Positions 35,372 through 44,707 of a stretch of DNA of 64,000 bases are shown here, one piece after another. The notes beneath the pieces are model-generated. The model saw only the letters and a program-made list of their open reading frames with translations. It did not search any database and was not told the DNA's origin. The position numbers were made by a program, and so were the translations under genes. The first letter of the stretch is position 1; the number at the start of each line of letters is the position of its first letter. The stretch lies in the NCBI GenBank assembly GCA_036419695.1, contig CP143946.1, forward strand, positions 2,970,001-3,034,000, read 5' to 3'. Origin of the DNA: [Clostridium] symbiosum (GTDB lineage Bacteria > Bacillota > Clostridia > Lachnospirales > Lachnospiraceae).

Positions 35372-35785
35372 ATGACAATTCAATGCTATATTAACTTTCA
35401 AGGCAACTGCCGTCAGGCCGTAGACTTTTACAGCAGAGTATTTGATACTCCCGCTCAAATAATGACTTATGGAGAAATGCCCCATAGCCCTGAATTTCCA
35501 GTTTCTGATGAACTGAAAAATCAAGTGCTTCATGCATCGATTACTCTGGACGGCAATGAGCTGATGTTCTCTGATGTTCCGCCTGAAATGCCCTTTTGCC
35601 CTGGCAATAACATTACCCTCACCCTAAACGGAGAGGATCCGGATACACTCACTCAATGGTTTCAAAAACTCAGTGAAAACGGCAAAGTCGAAATGCCTTT
35701 GGAAGCTACTTTCTGGAGTGAATTATATGGAAGTGTCGTCGACCAGTTTGGCGTGGGCTGGCAAATTAACTTGAAGAGGAAGTAA
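35372..35785 (+). CDS. VOC-family protein, PhnB-like
   Basis: 137 residues of the vicinal-oxygen-chelate superfamily, PhnB/YjdN type. Signatures: YINFQGNCRQAVDFYSRVFDTP, HASITLDGNELMFSDVPPE, and C-terminal ATFWSELYGSVVDQFGVGWQIN. Typical function unknown; related folds bind metals or sequester antibiotics. AAGGAG precedes ATG. Monocistronic. Confidence 0.9.
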   Translation: MTIQCYINFQGNCRQAVDFYSRVFDTPAQIMTYGEMPHSPEFPVSDELKNQVLHASITLDGNELMFSDVPPEMPFCPGNNITLTLNGEDPDTLTQWFQKLSENGKVEMPLEATFWSELYGSVVDQFGVGWQINLKRK

Positions 35786-35997
35786 GGGTGGAATACGGTG
35801 GAATTATGATGGAGGTATAAGTTAGTTAAATGACTGCCATTAAAAGGACAACTGCCGCTTTTCTATGCCGAAATATTTCAATTCTTATATTTTACACGGG
35901 AGACATTATAATCGCTTAGCTTCATATCCCGTTTCCATATCTTCTTCAAAAGATTCGCCTCCTATCACAGGTGTCGATATGTCCCCCTCACTCCTTC

Positions 35998-36026
35998 TTG
36001 ATAAATCCTGCTTTATCATTTATAAT
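35998..36026 (+). promoter_or_regulatory. tRNA-Val promoter
   Basis: TTGATA (35998-36003), 17 bases, TATAAT (36021-36026), nine bases before the tRNA. Confidence 0.85.
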
Positions 36027-36034
36027 TGTGATAT

Positions 36035-36107
36035 GGAGACATAGCTCAGCTGGGAGAGCATCTGCTTGACGTGTAGAGGGTCGCAGGTTCGAGTCCTGCT
36101 GTCTCCA
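36035..36107 (+). tRNA. tRNA-Val (anticodon GAC)
   Basis: 73-base cloverleaf: acceptor GGAGACA/TGTCTCC, D arm GCTCAGCTGGGAGAGC, anticodon loop TTGACGT, T arm GCAGGTTCGAGTCCTGC, discriminator A. The CCA is not encoded. Confidence 0.95.
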
Positions 36108-36585
36108 TTTTTTGTTGTCCGAACCCTTTTTGACACCTTACCCTTCTTGTCAAAACATACCGCAAGATCTATAATTTCTTTGTCACCAGTTCTGGGAAGA
36201 ATGCGGTTCAGCCCGTATCGGAGGTGTCCGGTCTCACGTCAATTATCCCGGGAACACGCTCCGGCTGGTGACTTTACGCCCAACTCCCCGGTGGGATACC
36301 TGCCCGCAGCCCTATTCCACCTTTAACCAGGACAGACTTATGAACAACATTAACCTCTATCCCTTGAATACGTTATTGTTTCCATTGCTTTCCCATCCGC
36401 ATAATTCTCTATGCTTTGGAGCTCTAATTCTTGAAATTTCCATATTATTTAAACTATCTTTATGCTGCTCTTCTTCTTGATAAAAATTTTTCCATATTCT
36501 ATGCCTTAGAAAACCTATAGAATTTACCCATTCTCAATCGTTTGTTTAAATATATTAAAAGCGCCTGCCCATTGACGGTTGCCTC
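36108..36585. other. Intergenic stretch after tRNA-Val, no gene supported
   Basis: About 480 bases. The first 200 (to about 36320) are clearly GC-richer than the rest, which is AT-rich. Short open frames on the plus strand lack ribosome sites. No integrase, attachment-site duplication or RNA was recognised. Confidence 0.5.
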
Positions 36586-37176
36586 TTAATGAATGCTTCT
36601 ATTCTTTCTTGATAAATATTTCGATTCATTCCATTGTCTTTTATAAATCCTCCGTCTCTTTGACTCCCCGAATCTCATTTTGCAATCTAACGCCCCAACA
36701 ATAATTATCGCCAGTATTGATAGCGTATTCTGTATATTCAAACTTAAATTCTGTCCGCTTATGTACCAGTACATTAAAAACGTCATAACTGCTATGATCG
36801 TAAATGAAAAATATTGTACCTCTGCTAAAACAGAGGCAAGAGACGTTCTCGGCGTTAACTTATATTTTTTACTCGCCATAGTTTCCCAGCTCAGTTCTAA
36901 GTGTTCCTTTTCTATAAAGACAATAATGTATTCTGAAATTCTCAACGTCATCTCATGGTAATACAATATCCTGCAACGGGTTAATATCAAAATCACATAA
37001 GCAGTCAAATAGAAATCGGGCTTCGTGTTATAGTATGCAAGAAGATAAATTGCACTTACTGTGGTAAAAGCAAACATATACAGCTGGTTCATGGCATCAA
37101 TATTGTTCAATAATTCTTGTCGTAATGTATTGTATTCGGCCAAAATCAAATCATTCCCGCTTTTGCATTCTTGCAT
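36586..37176 (-). CDS. Four-helix membrane protein, unknown
   Basis: 196 residues from ATG 37176 (MQECKSGNDLILAEYNTLRQELL) with AGGAGG nine bases upstream. Two helices near 30-75 (LYMFAFTTVSAIYLLAYY.., TAYVILILTRCRILYYHEM), a middle segment with FIEKEHLELSWETMASKKYKL, two helices (about 115-165) and a basic tail RRRIYKRQWNESKY. Same plan as the 34.0-34.6 kb protein. It lies directly downstream of the tRNA-Pro-Glu-Thr operon. Function not known. Confidence 0.7.
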   Translation of the reverse strand: MQECKSGNDLILAEYNTLRQELLNNIDAMNQLYMFAFTTVSAIYLLAYYNTKPDFYLTAYVILILTRCRILYYHEMTLRISEYIIVFIEKEHLELSWETMASKKYKLTPRTSLASVLAEVQYFSFTIIAVMTFLMYWYISGQNLSLNIQNTLSILAIIIVGALDCKMRFGESKRRRIYKRQWNESKYLSRKNRSIH

Positions 37177-37263
37177 CCTATCAGTCCTCCTACATTTTCC
37201 ATCATACATCAAAAAAAGCCGAACCTCCTTGCTACTACAAGGAATTTCGACTTCTTTCCATAC

Positions 37264-37336
<73 letters not shown>

Positions 37337-37379
37337 GTTTAAAAAATGCCCTGGATTAGCTCCAAAGCAAATTCTAAAA

Positions 37380-37451
37380 TGACCTGTCCGGGAATCGAAC
37401 CCGGGTTTACGCCGTGAGAGGGCGTCGTCTTGACCGCTTGACCAACAGGCC
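37380..37451 (-). tRNA. tRNA-Glu (anticodon CTC)
   Basis: Acceptor GGCCTGT/ACAGGTC with one G-U pair, anticodon loop CTCTCAC, T loop GGTTCGATTCC, discriminator A. Confidence 0.93.
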
Positions 37452-37466
37452 ATATTTCAGGTGTAA

Positions 37467-37540
37467 TCGAGGCGACGTGATTCGAACACGCGACCTCTGC
37501 GTCCCGAACGCAGCGCTCTACCAAACTGAGCCACGCCTCG
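37467..37540 (-). tRNA. tRNA-Pro (anticodon CGG)
   Basis: Acceptor CGAGGCG/CGCCTCG, anticodon stem CTGCG/CGCAG around TTCGGGA, T loop GTTCGAATC, discriminator A. First of the three-tRNA operon. Confidence 0.94.
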
Positions 37541-37551
37541 ATACCTTTGGT

Positions 37552-37580
37552 AGTATAATATAAATATCAGGAAATGTCAA
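37552..37580 (-). promoter_or_regulatory. Promoter of tRNA Pro-Glu-Thr operon
   Basis: Minus strand TTGACA (37575-37580), 17 bases, TATACT (37552-37557): near-perfect consensus, 11 bases before tRNA-Pro. Confidence 0.9.
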
Positions 37581-37735
37581 CCATTTCTGAAGAAAAATAT
37601 TATAAATTTTTTCACTCAATTAGTACAATTCTCCGGAACTCCTGAAAAGCCTTGAAGTTGCAAGGTTTTCCAAGCTTTTGCAGAAATTCCTGAAAATTGT
37701 TAAACATAGGTTAAAACCATTGTATTACTTCCCCC

Positions 37736-37930
37736 TTACATCTCGACTGCAGAATATCCTAAATCATCCAGGATCTCCACCGCCTTCTTTTCACAATGCC
37801 CGCACCCTTCAATTGTCACAGTTTTGGAATTTAAATCTATCTGATGCTCAATTTCAGCAGCCGTCAGCGCCTTATCAATTCTGGATACGCAGCCTTCACA
37901 CATAATTTCTTCACATTTAAATTTCTTCAT
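37736..37930 (-). CDS. CopZ-like heavy-metal-associated domain protein
   Basis: 64 residues, a single HMA fold: MKKFKCEEIMCEGCVSRI (metal Cys11 and Cys14), then ..IDLNSKTVTIEGCGHCEKKAVEILDDLGY. It would carry Cu(I) to the CopA pump. An extra CGHC motif in the second half is unusual for CopZ. Last gene of the copA-csoR-copZ set; 46-bp gap to csoR. Confidence 0.85.
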   Translation of the reverse strand: MKKFKCEEIMCEGCVSRIDKALTAAEIEHQIDLNSKTVTIEGCGHCEKKAVEILDDLGYSAVEM

Positions 37931-37976
37931 ATTTTTTCTCCTATAAACTTACTTCATACTTTAGTCAAAAGTCTCA

Positions 37977-38279
37977 TCACTTCATCAGCTTCTGAATCGT
38001 TTTACAAAGCTCCTCCACCGTCTCCTCGCCGTTTCCGGCTTCGATCTCGTCTAAAACGCATGTTTTAATATGATTGGACAGCAGGACCCTGGAAAAGCTG
38101 TTTAAAGCCGCCTGGATGGCTGATACCTGGTTCAGGATGTCAACACAGTAGCGTTCGTCCTCCACCATGGCTTTAATGCCGCGTACCTGTCCCTCTATTC
38201 TGTTCAGCCGTTTCAATAAGTCTTTTTCTTCCGTTAGATTCCTGTGTTTATGTCTCTCCTCGTTATCGCAGCAGCTCAT
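37977..38279 (-). CDS. csoR: CsoR/FrmR-family copper-sensing repressor
   Basis: 100 residues, all-helical. The core LKRLNRIEGQVRGIKAMVEDERYCVDIL has Cys about 45, followed by His about 70 and Cys about 74 (NHIKTCVL), the Cys-His-Cys Cu(I) site of CsoR. The N-terminus is Cys/His-rich (MSCCDNEERHKHRN). It represses the operon until Cu(I) binds. The matching operator is at 40747-40765. Confidence 0.93.
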   Translation of the reverse strand: MSCCDNEERHKHRNLTEEKDLLKRLNRIEGQVRGIKAMVEDERYCVDILNQVSAIQAALNSFSRVLLSNHIKTCVLDEIEAGNGEETVEELCKTIQKLMK

Positions 38280-38435
38280 AGCGAATCCCCCTTTTATAGT
38301 CGGTCTCTATTTTTGAATACCCTATTATTTTATTGCAAATTTCTCTTTTCCCGGTTCAATTTTCTTTATCGGAATTTACCGCCGTCACTCTTCCCTGGTT
38401 CCTGCCCTCTCACTCAACCTGAAACAAGCGATACC

Positions 38436-40730
38436 TTAATTAAGCTTCAACCCCTTCAGCCGCAGAGCATTGCCCACAACGCAAACAGAACTTAACGACA
38501 TTGCGAAACCGCCCAGCATCGGGCTTAAAAGCGGGCCTCCGAACAGGTAAAGCAGTCCTGCTGCCACCGGGATTCCCAATGTGTTGTAAAAGAATGCCCA
38601 GAAAAGGTTCTGCTTGATGTTGCGTATCGTAGCCCGGCTCAGTTTCACCGCTCTGTACACATCCATTAAATCGGATTTCATCAGCACGATGTCTCCCGAC
38701 TCCAATGCGATATCACTGCCTGAACCAATCGCCGTTCCAACATCTGCCTGTACCAGCGCAGGAGCATCATTGACGCCGTCTCCTACCATCATAACGGTTT
38801 TTCCCCGACTTTGCAAGTCTGCAACGGTACCGGCTTTATCACCGGGCAGCACTTCCGCAATGACGTTGTCTATATGGGCTTCATGTGCGATATATTCAGC
38901 GGTTTTTTTATTATCTCCCGTGAGCATATAAATTTCCAGGCCAAGGTTTTTCAGCCTGTCGATGGCATGGATGCTGCTCTCTTTAATTGTATCCGCCACA
39001 CAGATAATACCGGCCATCTTTCCGTCTGCCAGGACGAACATCGGGGTTTTTCCCTGCTCTGCATAAAAACCGGCCTTTTCCATTTGTTCGGAAATACCGG
39101 ATGAAACAGCGTTTCCCGTTTCGCCGGACGCCGCAAGAGCTTCCAGCATCCTGACGTTGCCGATTCTGATTTCACGGCCTTTAAGCATCGCCTTGATTCC
39201 GGAGCCTGTAATACTGTCAAACTCTTCCGGCCTGGCAAGGGCGATACCTTTTTCTTTCGCATCCGCCACAATTGCCTCTCCCAAGGGGTGTTCCGACATC
39301 TGCTCGCAGCTTGCCGCAATACGCAGCAGTTCTTCCGCATTCCAGCCTTTTTCCGGGATAATATCAGTCACTTTGGGTTTTCCTTCCGTGATGGTGCCGG
39401 TCTTATCCAGGACTACCGTGTCCACTTTATGGCCAATCTCAAGCGCTTCTCCGCTCTTGATCAGAATTCCGTGGCTGGCGCCCACACCGGTTCCCACCAT
39501 AATCGCGGTTGGAGTTGCAAGACCCAGCGCACAGGGGCAGGCAATGACGAGCACGGCCACAAAAATAGTTAATACAAAGGAGGCGTCCATTCCTCCCACA
39601 AACAGCCATAAGAGGGCTGCTACAATGGCAATTCCCATAACCGCCGGGACAAACACACCCGCTACCCGGTCCGCCAGTTTCGAAATGGGAGCTTTTCTTC
39701 CCTGGGCGTCCTCCATCATCTTTACAATCCTTGCCAGAGTGGTATCGCCGCCCACATGGGTTACCTGTGCTTCCATTGCACCGTTATAGTTCATGCTTCC
39801 GCCAATCAGGTTATCGCCTTCACCCTTTTCCACCGGGATACTCTCACCGGTCAGCATGGACTCATCCACGCTGCTGTTTCCTTTTACAATAATACAGTCC
39901 AGGGGGATCCGGCTGCCCGGCTTAATCAGAATGTGGTCTCCCGTCTGAACGGACGAGGTTTCCACCTCACGCTCCTCCCCGTTCTCGTACACTATCGCCG
40001 TATCCGGCGCAAGCTCCATCAGTTTTCTGATGGCTTCGGAGGTCTTTCCCTTACTTCTTCCCTCCATATACTTGCCCAGCATAACCAGTGTCACAACGAC
40101 TGCAGCCGATTCATAATAGAGGGAATGGACTGCCATAGGGTCATTAATTGCCAGGAATGTCATGACAAGGCTATAGAGAAACGCGCTTCCCGTTCCGATA
40201 GCCACCAGCGAATCCATGTTTGGATTGCCTTTAAAAAGTGCCCGCAGTCCCACCAGATAAAACTTCTTTCCACAAACCAGAACCGGAATGGTCAGAATCA
40301 TCTGAGCCAGAGCAAAATTGAGCGGATGGGTATGCATATCAATGATGTCGGGCACCGGAAGCGGGAACGGCACCATGTGGCCCATTGAAATATAGAGAAG
40401 CGGGAGTGCAAAAATGATCGCTACAATCAGTCTTTTCCTGCTGGCATGAAGCGCTTCCTCCTGCCTGATAAATGTCTCTTCCTCCTCAGCCATGCGATCC
40501 GATTCAGCCGGCACCAGCATTGCCTTAAATCCGGCCTTATCTACCTTTTCGGCAATCACTTCCGGGTTTACCAAAGCTTCGTCATAGGTGATCGTCATCT
40601 TCGATGTTGTCAGGTTGACGTTGCTCTCCTGCACCCCTTCCAGACGCCGTGTAACACGTTCTACCGCGCTGCTGCAGGCCGCACAGGTCATTCCGTCTAT
40701 GTTGTATATTTCTGTTTTCATATTTTTCAT
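38436..40730 (-). CDS. copA: Cu+-exporting P-type ATPase
   Basis: 764 residues. One N-terminal HMA domain (DGMTCAACSS), eight membrane helices, TGES in the actuator, the CPC ion motif in VIACPCALGLATPTA, phosphorylation DKTGTITEGKP, HP in SEHPLGEA, and GDGVNDAPAL. Exports Cu(I) from the cytoplasm. GGAG lies five bases before ATG 40730; a second ATG is three codons in. First gene of the copper operon; csoR follows after 156 bp. Confidence 0.97.
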   Translation of the reverse strand: MKNMKTEIYNIDGMTCAACSSAVERVTRRLEGVQESNVNLTTSKMTITYDEALVNPEVIAEKVDKAGFKAMLVPAESDRMAEEEETFIRQEEALHASRKRLIVAIIFALPLLYISMGHMVPFPLPVPDIIDMHTHPLNFALAQMILTIPVLVCGKKFYLVGLRALFKGNPNMDSLVAIGTGSAFLYSLVMTFLAINDPMAVHSLYYESAAVVVTLVMLGKYMEGRSKGKTSEAIRKLMELAPDTAIVYENGEEREVETSSVQTGDHILIKPGSRIPLDCIIVKGNSSVDESMLTGESIPVEKGEGDNLIGGSMNYNGAMEAQVTHVGGDTTLARIVKMMEDAQGRKAPISKLADRVAGVFVPAVMGIAIVAALLWLFVGGMDASFVLTIFVAVLVIACPCALGLATPTAIMVGTGVGASHGILIKSGEALEIGHKVDTVVLDKTGTITEGKPKVTDIIPEKGWNAEELLRIAASCEQMSEHPLGEAIVADAKEKGIALARPEEFDSITGSGIKAMLKGREIRIGNVRMLEALAASGETGNAVSSGISEQMEKAGFYAEQGKTPMFVLADGKMAGIICVADTIKESSIHAIDRLKNLGLEIYMLTGDNKKTAEYIAHEAHIDNVIAEVLPGDKAGTVADLQSRGKTVMMVGDGVNDAPALVQADVGTAIGSGSDIALESGDIVLMKSDLMDVYRAVKLSRATIRNIKQNLFWAFFYNTLGIPVAAGLLYLFGGPLLSPMLGGFAMSLSSVCVVGNALRLKGLKLN

Positions 40731-40746
40731 CCTTTCTCCATGTACA

Positions 40747-40797
40747 TATACCCCGTATAGGTATATTTATATTAAAACACTTTTTCCTTTGTGTCAA
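40747..40797 (-). promoter_or_regulatory. copA promoter and CsoR operator
   Basis: Minus strand TTGACA (40792-40797), 17 bases, TAATAT (40769-40774). Just downstream lies the pseudo-palindrome TATACCCCGTATAGGTATA (40747-40765), matching the ATACC..GGTAT form of CsoR boxes, placed over the transcription start. Confidence 0.85.
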
Positions 40798-41195
40798 GTA
40801 AAATTATTCTTTTGCTTGAGCGGTGTATTGTCTGTTTTGAGTCTGTTTTGATGTGATATGGCTTTTATATATTGTTCGTGGTATTTTAATATGCTCATAA
40901 TCAAAGGACGGGAGATTCCGCGCTATACCGCGATTTATAACATTTTCGTATCCTTCCGCTTCTGAACCGTAATGATAAATTATGATACCGCTTATAAAAG
41001 GTGGTACCCGAACGGTTTTTCACCCGATTCTGTCTTAATTAATCTTCTATTGGCTGTGTTTGCCTGTATTTATCTGTAATTCAATTATTAGTCAGCTTCT
41101 CCATACTATATCAAAAATATACCCGCTTGTTCCTAAAAGCTTGTTCCTGAAAACAAGCTTGGACCATCCTGACATCCCGCATAAACACAAAAAAA
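40798..41195. other. Intergenic stretch, no gene supported
   Basis: About 400 bases, AT-rich. It contains AGGTGGTACCCGAACGG at about 40999-41015, which resembles but does not match a T-box antiterminator. Short frames only. Confidence 0.5.
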
Positions 41196-41239
41196 ACTGC
41201 GGCAGGAAGAACCAGTCACAGTTCCGCCTATACCGCAGT
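41196..41239 (-). terminator. Terminator after the small multidrug export gene
   Basis: ACTGCGG (41196-41202) pairs with CCGCAGT (41233-41239), with inner pairing; on the minus strand eight T follow the stem. Confidence 0.85.
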
Positions 41240-41259
41240 CGTTAAAATCCATTATTCGA

Positions 41260-41766
41260 TTATCCGAAAAGAACTCCCAAAACGCCATAAGACAGGATAG
41301 ACATAATCACTGTCGCTATGACAATTCCGATTAAAATTGCGGCAAATGCCGTCTTGAAACGCACCCTCAGAAGCGCCGCGATCAGAGAGCCCGTCCAGGC
41401 TCCTGTACCAGGGAGGGGTATCCCGACAAAGAGAACCAGGCCCCAGAAACCAAATTTCTCTATCTGATCTTTTTTGCTCATTGCTTTATTTTCAAGCCAT
41501 AACGCAATTGGTCGGAACATCTTCACCAGCTTCATCCACTCCAGAATCTTTCTGATCAGCAGCAGTATAAAAGGAATCGGCAGAATATTGCCGATAATGC
41601 AAATCGGTATTGCCCGTAAAATTGGCACATTCAAAAGCGCTGGCGACGCCGCTAAAAGGCCTCCCCTGAGTTCCAGGATCGGAACCATAGAGATAATAAA
41701 TATAACTGCTTCTTTGGAAATAAATTCCGAAAGATTCGCGGTAAACCATTGTACTAATGCGTCCAT
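41260..41766 (-). CDS. Small multidrug export protein family (COG2426)
   Basis: 168 residues with about four or five membrane spans. Family motifs are seen: SMVPILELRGGLLAASPALLNVP, and KKDQIEKFGFWGLVLFVGIPLPGTGAWTGSLIAALLRV. Annotated elsewhere as small multi-drug export protein; the true role is unsettled. It lies eight bases after the zinc-ribbon gene, so the two form an operon. Confidence 0.9.
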   Translation of the reverse strand: MDALVQWFTANLSEFISKEAVIFIISMVPILELRGGLLAASPALLNVPILRAIPICIIGNILPIPFILLLIRKILEWMKLVKMFRPIALWLENKAMSKKDQIEKFGFWGLVLFVGIPLPGTGAWTGSLIAALLRVRFKTAFAAILIGIVIATVIMSILSYGVLGVLFG

Positions 41767-41774
41767 TCTGTCTC

Positions 41775-42242
41775 CTATTCCTCGTTTTCGCTGTCTTCCT
41801 CTGCGAAGATGGACTCATCAGGCTCTCCATGGACCGTAAACTCTACTTCCGGCCCTTCGCTGTCCTCTTCCTCTGCACCGGCCGTTTTCTCTTCCATCGG
41901 AGCGCCGCATTTGCTGCAGTACAGGGCATCTTTCTCAACTTTGGCTCCGCATTCCGCACAGACCCTGGTTCCTTCCAGTTCCGCAATCTCATCTTCCAGA
42001 ACTGCTATTTTAATAATTCCCGCCTGGATAATCTTGAATTCGTCGGCATACTCATCTTCCAGTGAAGCTTCATGTCTGTCATAGTATGCCTTACCAAGGC
42101 TGATATATGCTTTATTTACTTTTTCCTTTTCCGATGACAATTTTGATTTAAGCTGGATCACGCCGGTGATATCCTTCACCTTATTGGCCGCTTCCTTGCT
42201 TTTATCACTGATTACCTTACCAAGTTCATCTAAAAACGCCAT
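41775..42242 (-). CDS. Zinc-ribbon coiled-coil protein
   Basis: 155 residues. An N-terminal helical part (MAFLDELGKVISDKSKEAANKVKDITGV.., about 1-90) is followed by a zinc ribbon CAECGAKVEKDALYCSKCG (about 96-114) and a strongly acidic tail (EEEDSEGPE..EEDSENEE). The type is common in Clostridia and its function is unknown. Upstream partner of the small multidrug export gene. Confidence 0.85.
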   Translation of the reverse strand: MAFLDELGKVISDKSKEAANKVKDITGVIQLKSKLSSEKEKVNKAYISLGKAYYDRHEASLEDEYADEFKIIQAGIIKIAVLEDEIAELEGTRVCAECGAKVEKDALYCSKCGAPMEEKTAGAEEEDSEGPEVEFTVHGEPDESIFAEEDSENEE

Positions 42243-42340
42243 TCATTTTCCTCCTCTACAGGATATTTTTCCTCACTTATTTTATCCTGTAAAGGAGAGA
42301 AAGTCAATCAAAAGTAAAGAGTGTCCCAGGGCCCACGTCC

Positions 42341-44707
42341 TTAATACCCCTTAGAAACGTCGTTTTTCATGTTTTCTTCTGTTAATTTAAACGTTTCTTT
42401 TACGAATGAAGGGACTTTATCGTAGTCAAAATTAAGACTGTATTTCCGGTATTCCGGTTCGTTCTGGGAGTCATTATTATACCGGTCCACCGTATAGACT
42501 TCTTCCGCCTCTATGGAGGCGTCGAATCCATCCTCTGTCTGGCTCTCTTTCACCGACACATAAGCGGTAAGTCTCACGCCCGAATAAAGTTCATTTAAAT
42601 AGTTTGTGCAGTTAAGCTCACCCGGTACGGAGCTGTTAAGAATCTCACGGATTTTTTCTTTGTCGGTCACTGTGGCCACTCTGCTTCCGCGTTCTTTCAC
42701 ATAAACGACATCCTCTGAGACATCCGCCTCCGCCCTGGCAAGATCCGCCTCTGTTATATAGCTCTCCATCACAATTTTATCCACGTTGTCGGCCGTAAGG
42801 AATTCTCCGGCATCAATCCCGCAGTTCTTCAGCAGGCTGATTGTCTCTGTAAAGGACGGGTAAATCGGGTAATAAAATTTCCTGTTGAATTCACTGTAGT
42901 CATTCCCCTTGGCTTTCAGCGTATTGATGATATCCTGCATTTTAACGGTTTTAAACTGGATTGCTGCGATCGGGCTTTCTTTTCTTCTTGTTTCCGACGT
43001 CAGTGCCTTCAGTTCTTTCTGGTATGTTTCCAGAAGCTGGGCCTTCATTTCCTCATTTTTCAGGTTCACATGGCTGAAATCGCTGTACTCCTGATAGTTA
43101 ATTCCCGCGATATCGGATGCTTCATAAGTAAGAACCGGATAAACCGTCTCCTTATATTCATTGCTGTCATAGACTCTGTCCAAAGTATCTCTTACTGCGG
43201 ACAAATTCATATAATAGCTGCGCAGAACCGTCTTTCCACCTTTCAGATGATAAGCGACAATCACCTCGTCGATCATGTTGCCGTCTTCCGACGACCAGTA
43301 TGAATATCGGCTCTGTGACCTGTTTCCACGGTTCTTCCGCTTCGCCTCCGCTGCGTCGTTTACACCGCTTCGCCCTATCTCGGCTGCGGCCGCCACATCG
43401 GTCAGCCTCATCTTATTAAGCAGTTCCGATGGGGATACGTAGTTCCATTTCACATACTGATAGCTTCCCCCCGCATTTTCTCCCATCTCCGGCTCCACCA
43501 TGTAATCAGAGAGGAAATCCGCATCCATTCTCCGGCAGTAAATACCGGCCGACTCCATCTTCGCCTCCGATGGGACATAGGAATCATAGCCGGACAAATC
43601 AAACCGGAAGAATGCGAGAATCGCTGTGGCGCAGACCGCACAAAGTGCAAACTGTCTTTTATGGGCAAAAAGCCTTCTGAAATCAAAATTATAAATAATT
43701 TCAATCGTACAGTAGCTGATAACAAGGCCACAGATAAGCCCGAAGACACTCCATCCATCGCTCCCCATCATTTCCTTAAAAAGCAGGCTTCCAAGCAGCC
43801 CTATCGGAACTACAAGGAGGAGTTTGATAACCGGCTGGCTCTTCTTGAATGCCATGGCGCGTCCCGCCGCCTCGGACGGCCTCTTTTTATAAAGGAAAAC
43901 ACAGAGTGCGGTAATCAGGGCCGCCGCTGCTAAGGCCCCTAAAGCCATCCCAGCCGTCTTTTCCGGCATTGAGGCCGCGCTGATGTACCAGGCCACTGGT
44001 GAAGAACGCTGCGCTAATTTTACAAATGTATCCGTATTCTCATAGAACGTTATGTAATAGCTGCTGTAATAGCCTGTAAGCAGCAGGGTGCTTCCCGGTC
44101 CCCAGAAGAAGAATACTGCGGTTCCCAGAATACTTACAATCGTGTTGCCGGTCATCATAACCGCAGCAACCACTACCGAATAGATTAAAAGGTAAAATGA
44201 CATCTGGATGCAATAAGCCTTTATCACATCGAACCACGGGAATACCTGCCCCGCTTTTACCTGAATCATAATGCTTGATATGAGCAGGAAAATAAAATAC
44301 GGTACTGCAGTATAAAGAAAACCATTTAAATATACAATGGCAAACAGTTTCTCACGTTTTACCGGCACGCTGTGAAAGAAATCTGTTTTCTTTCTGGAGT
44401 GCAGGTAGGAAAATCCCGATATGCCGCAGACAACGGCAAACACAAGGATCAGGAATACCATCATCCCATTATTGACGGACGTCCATCCCAGGAATCTCTC
44501 CTGGAGCTGCTGTTTGATTATATCCACGCCCTGTGCTTCCCTCTCCCACACCATATCGATGCGTTCCTGTGAGAGATAGCTGCTGATCAGCAGAGCTGTC
44601 TGGACCGGAAAGGCAAAAAAGAGGATGAGCGATATCAGCGCAACCGTCCAAAGGCGCTGTTTCGTATTTTCTTTCATCAGATTAAAAAATAAGTTTTTTG
44701 ATGTCAT
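42341..44707 (-). CDS. ABC transporter permease of the YtrC/D (DUF6449) type
   Basis: 788 residues from ATG 44707 (MTSKNLFFNLMKENTKQRLW), preferred over the ATG at 44728 because GGAGGTGG precedes it. Several N-terminal helices (about 20-390 hold 8-9 spans), then a large ~400-residue extracellular-type domain with many charged residues (PVLTYEASDIAGINYQEYSDFSHVN..). It overlaps the ATPase gene by 26 bp. With a YtrA-type regulator this forms an export/sensing system of the kind induced by cell-wall-active compounds. Confidence 0.88.
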   Translation of the reverse strand: MTSKNLFFNLMKENTKQRLWTVALISLILFFAFPVQTALLISSYLSQERIDMVWEREAQGVDIIKQQLQERFLGWTSVNNGMMVFLILVFAVVCGISGFSYLHSRKKTDFFHSVPVKREKLFAIVYLNGFLYTAVPYFIFLLISSIMIQVKAGQVFPWFDVIKAYCIQMSFYLLIYSVVVAAVMMTGNTIVSILGTAVFFFWGPGSTLLLTGYYSSYYITFYENTDTFVKLAQRSSPVAWYISAASMPEKTAGMALGALAAAALITALCVFLYKKRPSEAAGRAMAFKKSQPVIKLLLVVPIGLLGSLLFKEMMGSDGWSVFGLICGLVISYCTIEIIYNFDFRRLFAHKRQFALCAVCATAILAFFRFDLSGYDSYVPSEAKMESAGIYCRRMDADFLSDYMVEPEMGENAGGSYQYVKWNYVSPSELLNKMRLTDVAAAAEIGRSGVNDAAEAKRKNRGNRSQSRYSYWSSEDGNMIDEVIVAYHLKGGKTVLRSYYMNLSAVRDTLDRVYDSNEYKETVYPVLTYEASDIAGINYQEYSDFSHVNLKNEEMKAQLLETYQKELKALTSETRRKESPIAAIQFKTVKMQDIINTLKAKGNDYSEFNRKFYYPIYPSFTETISLLKNCGIDAGEFLTADNVDKIVMESYITEADLARAEADVSEDVVYVKERGSRVATVTDKEKIREILNSSVPGELNCTNYLNELYSGVRLTAYVSVKESQTEDGFDASIEAEEVYTVDRYNNDSQNEPEYRKYSLNFDYDKVPSFVKETFKLTEENMKNDVSKGY

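Noticed and set aside
40980..41040. Possible T-box leader (AGGTGGTACCCG)
   Set aside because: Motif departs from the GGTGG-ACCGCG consensus, no specifier stem was seen, and no amino-acid gene follows on that strand.
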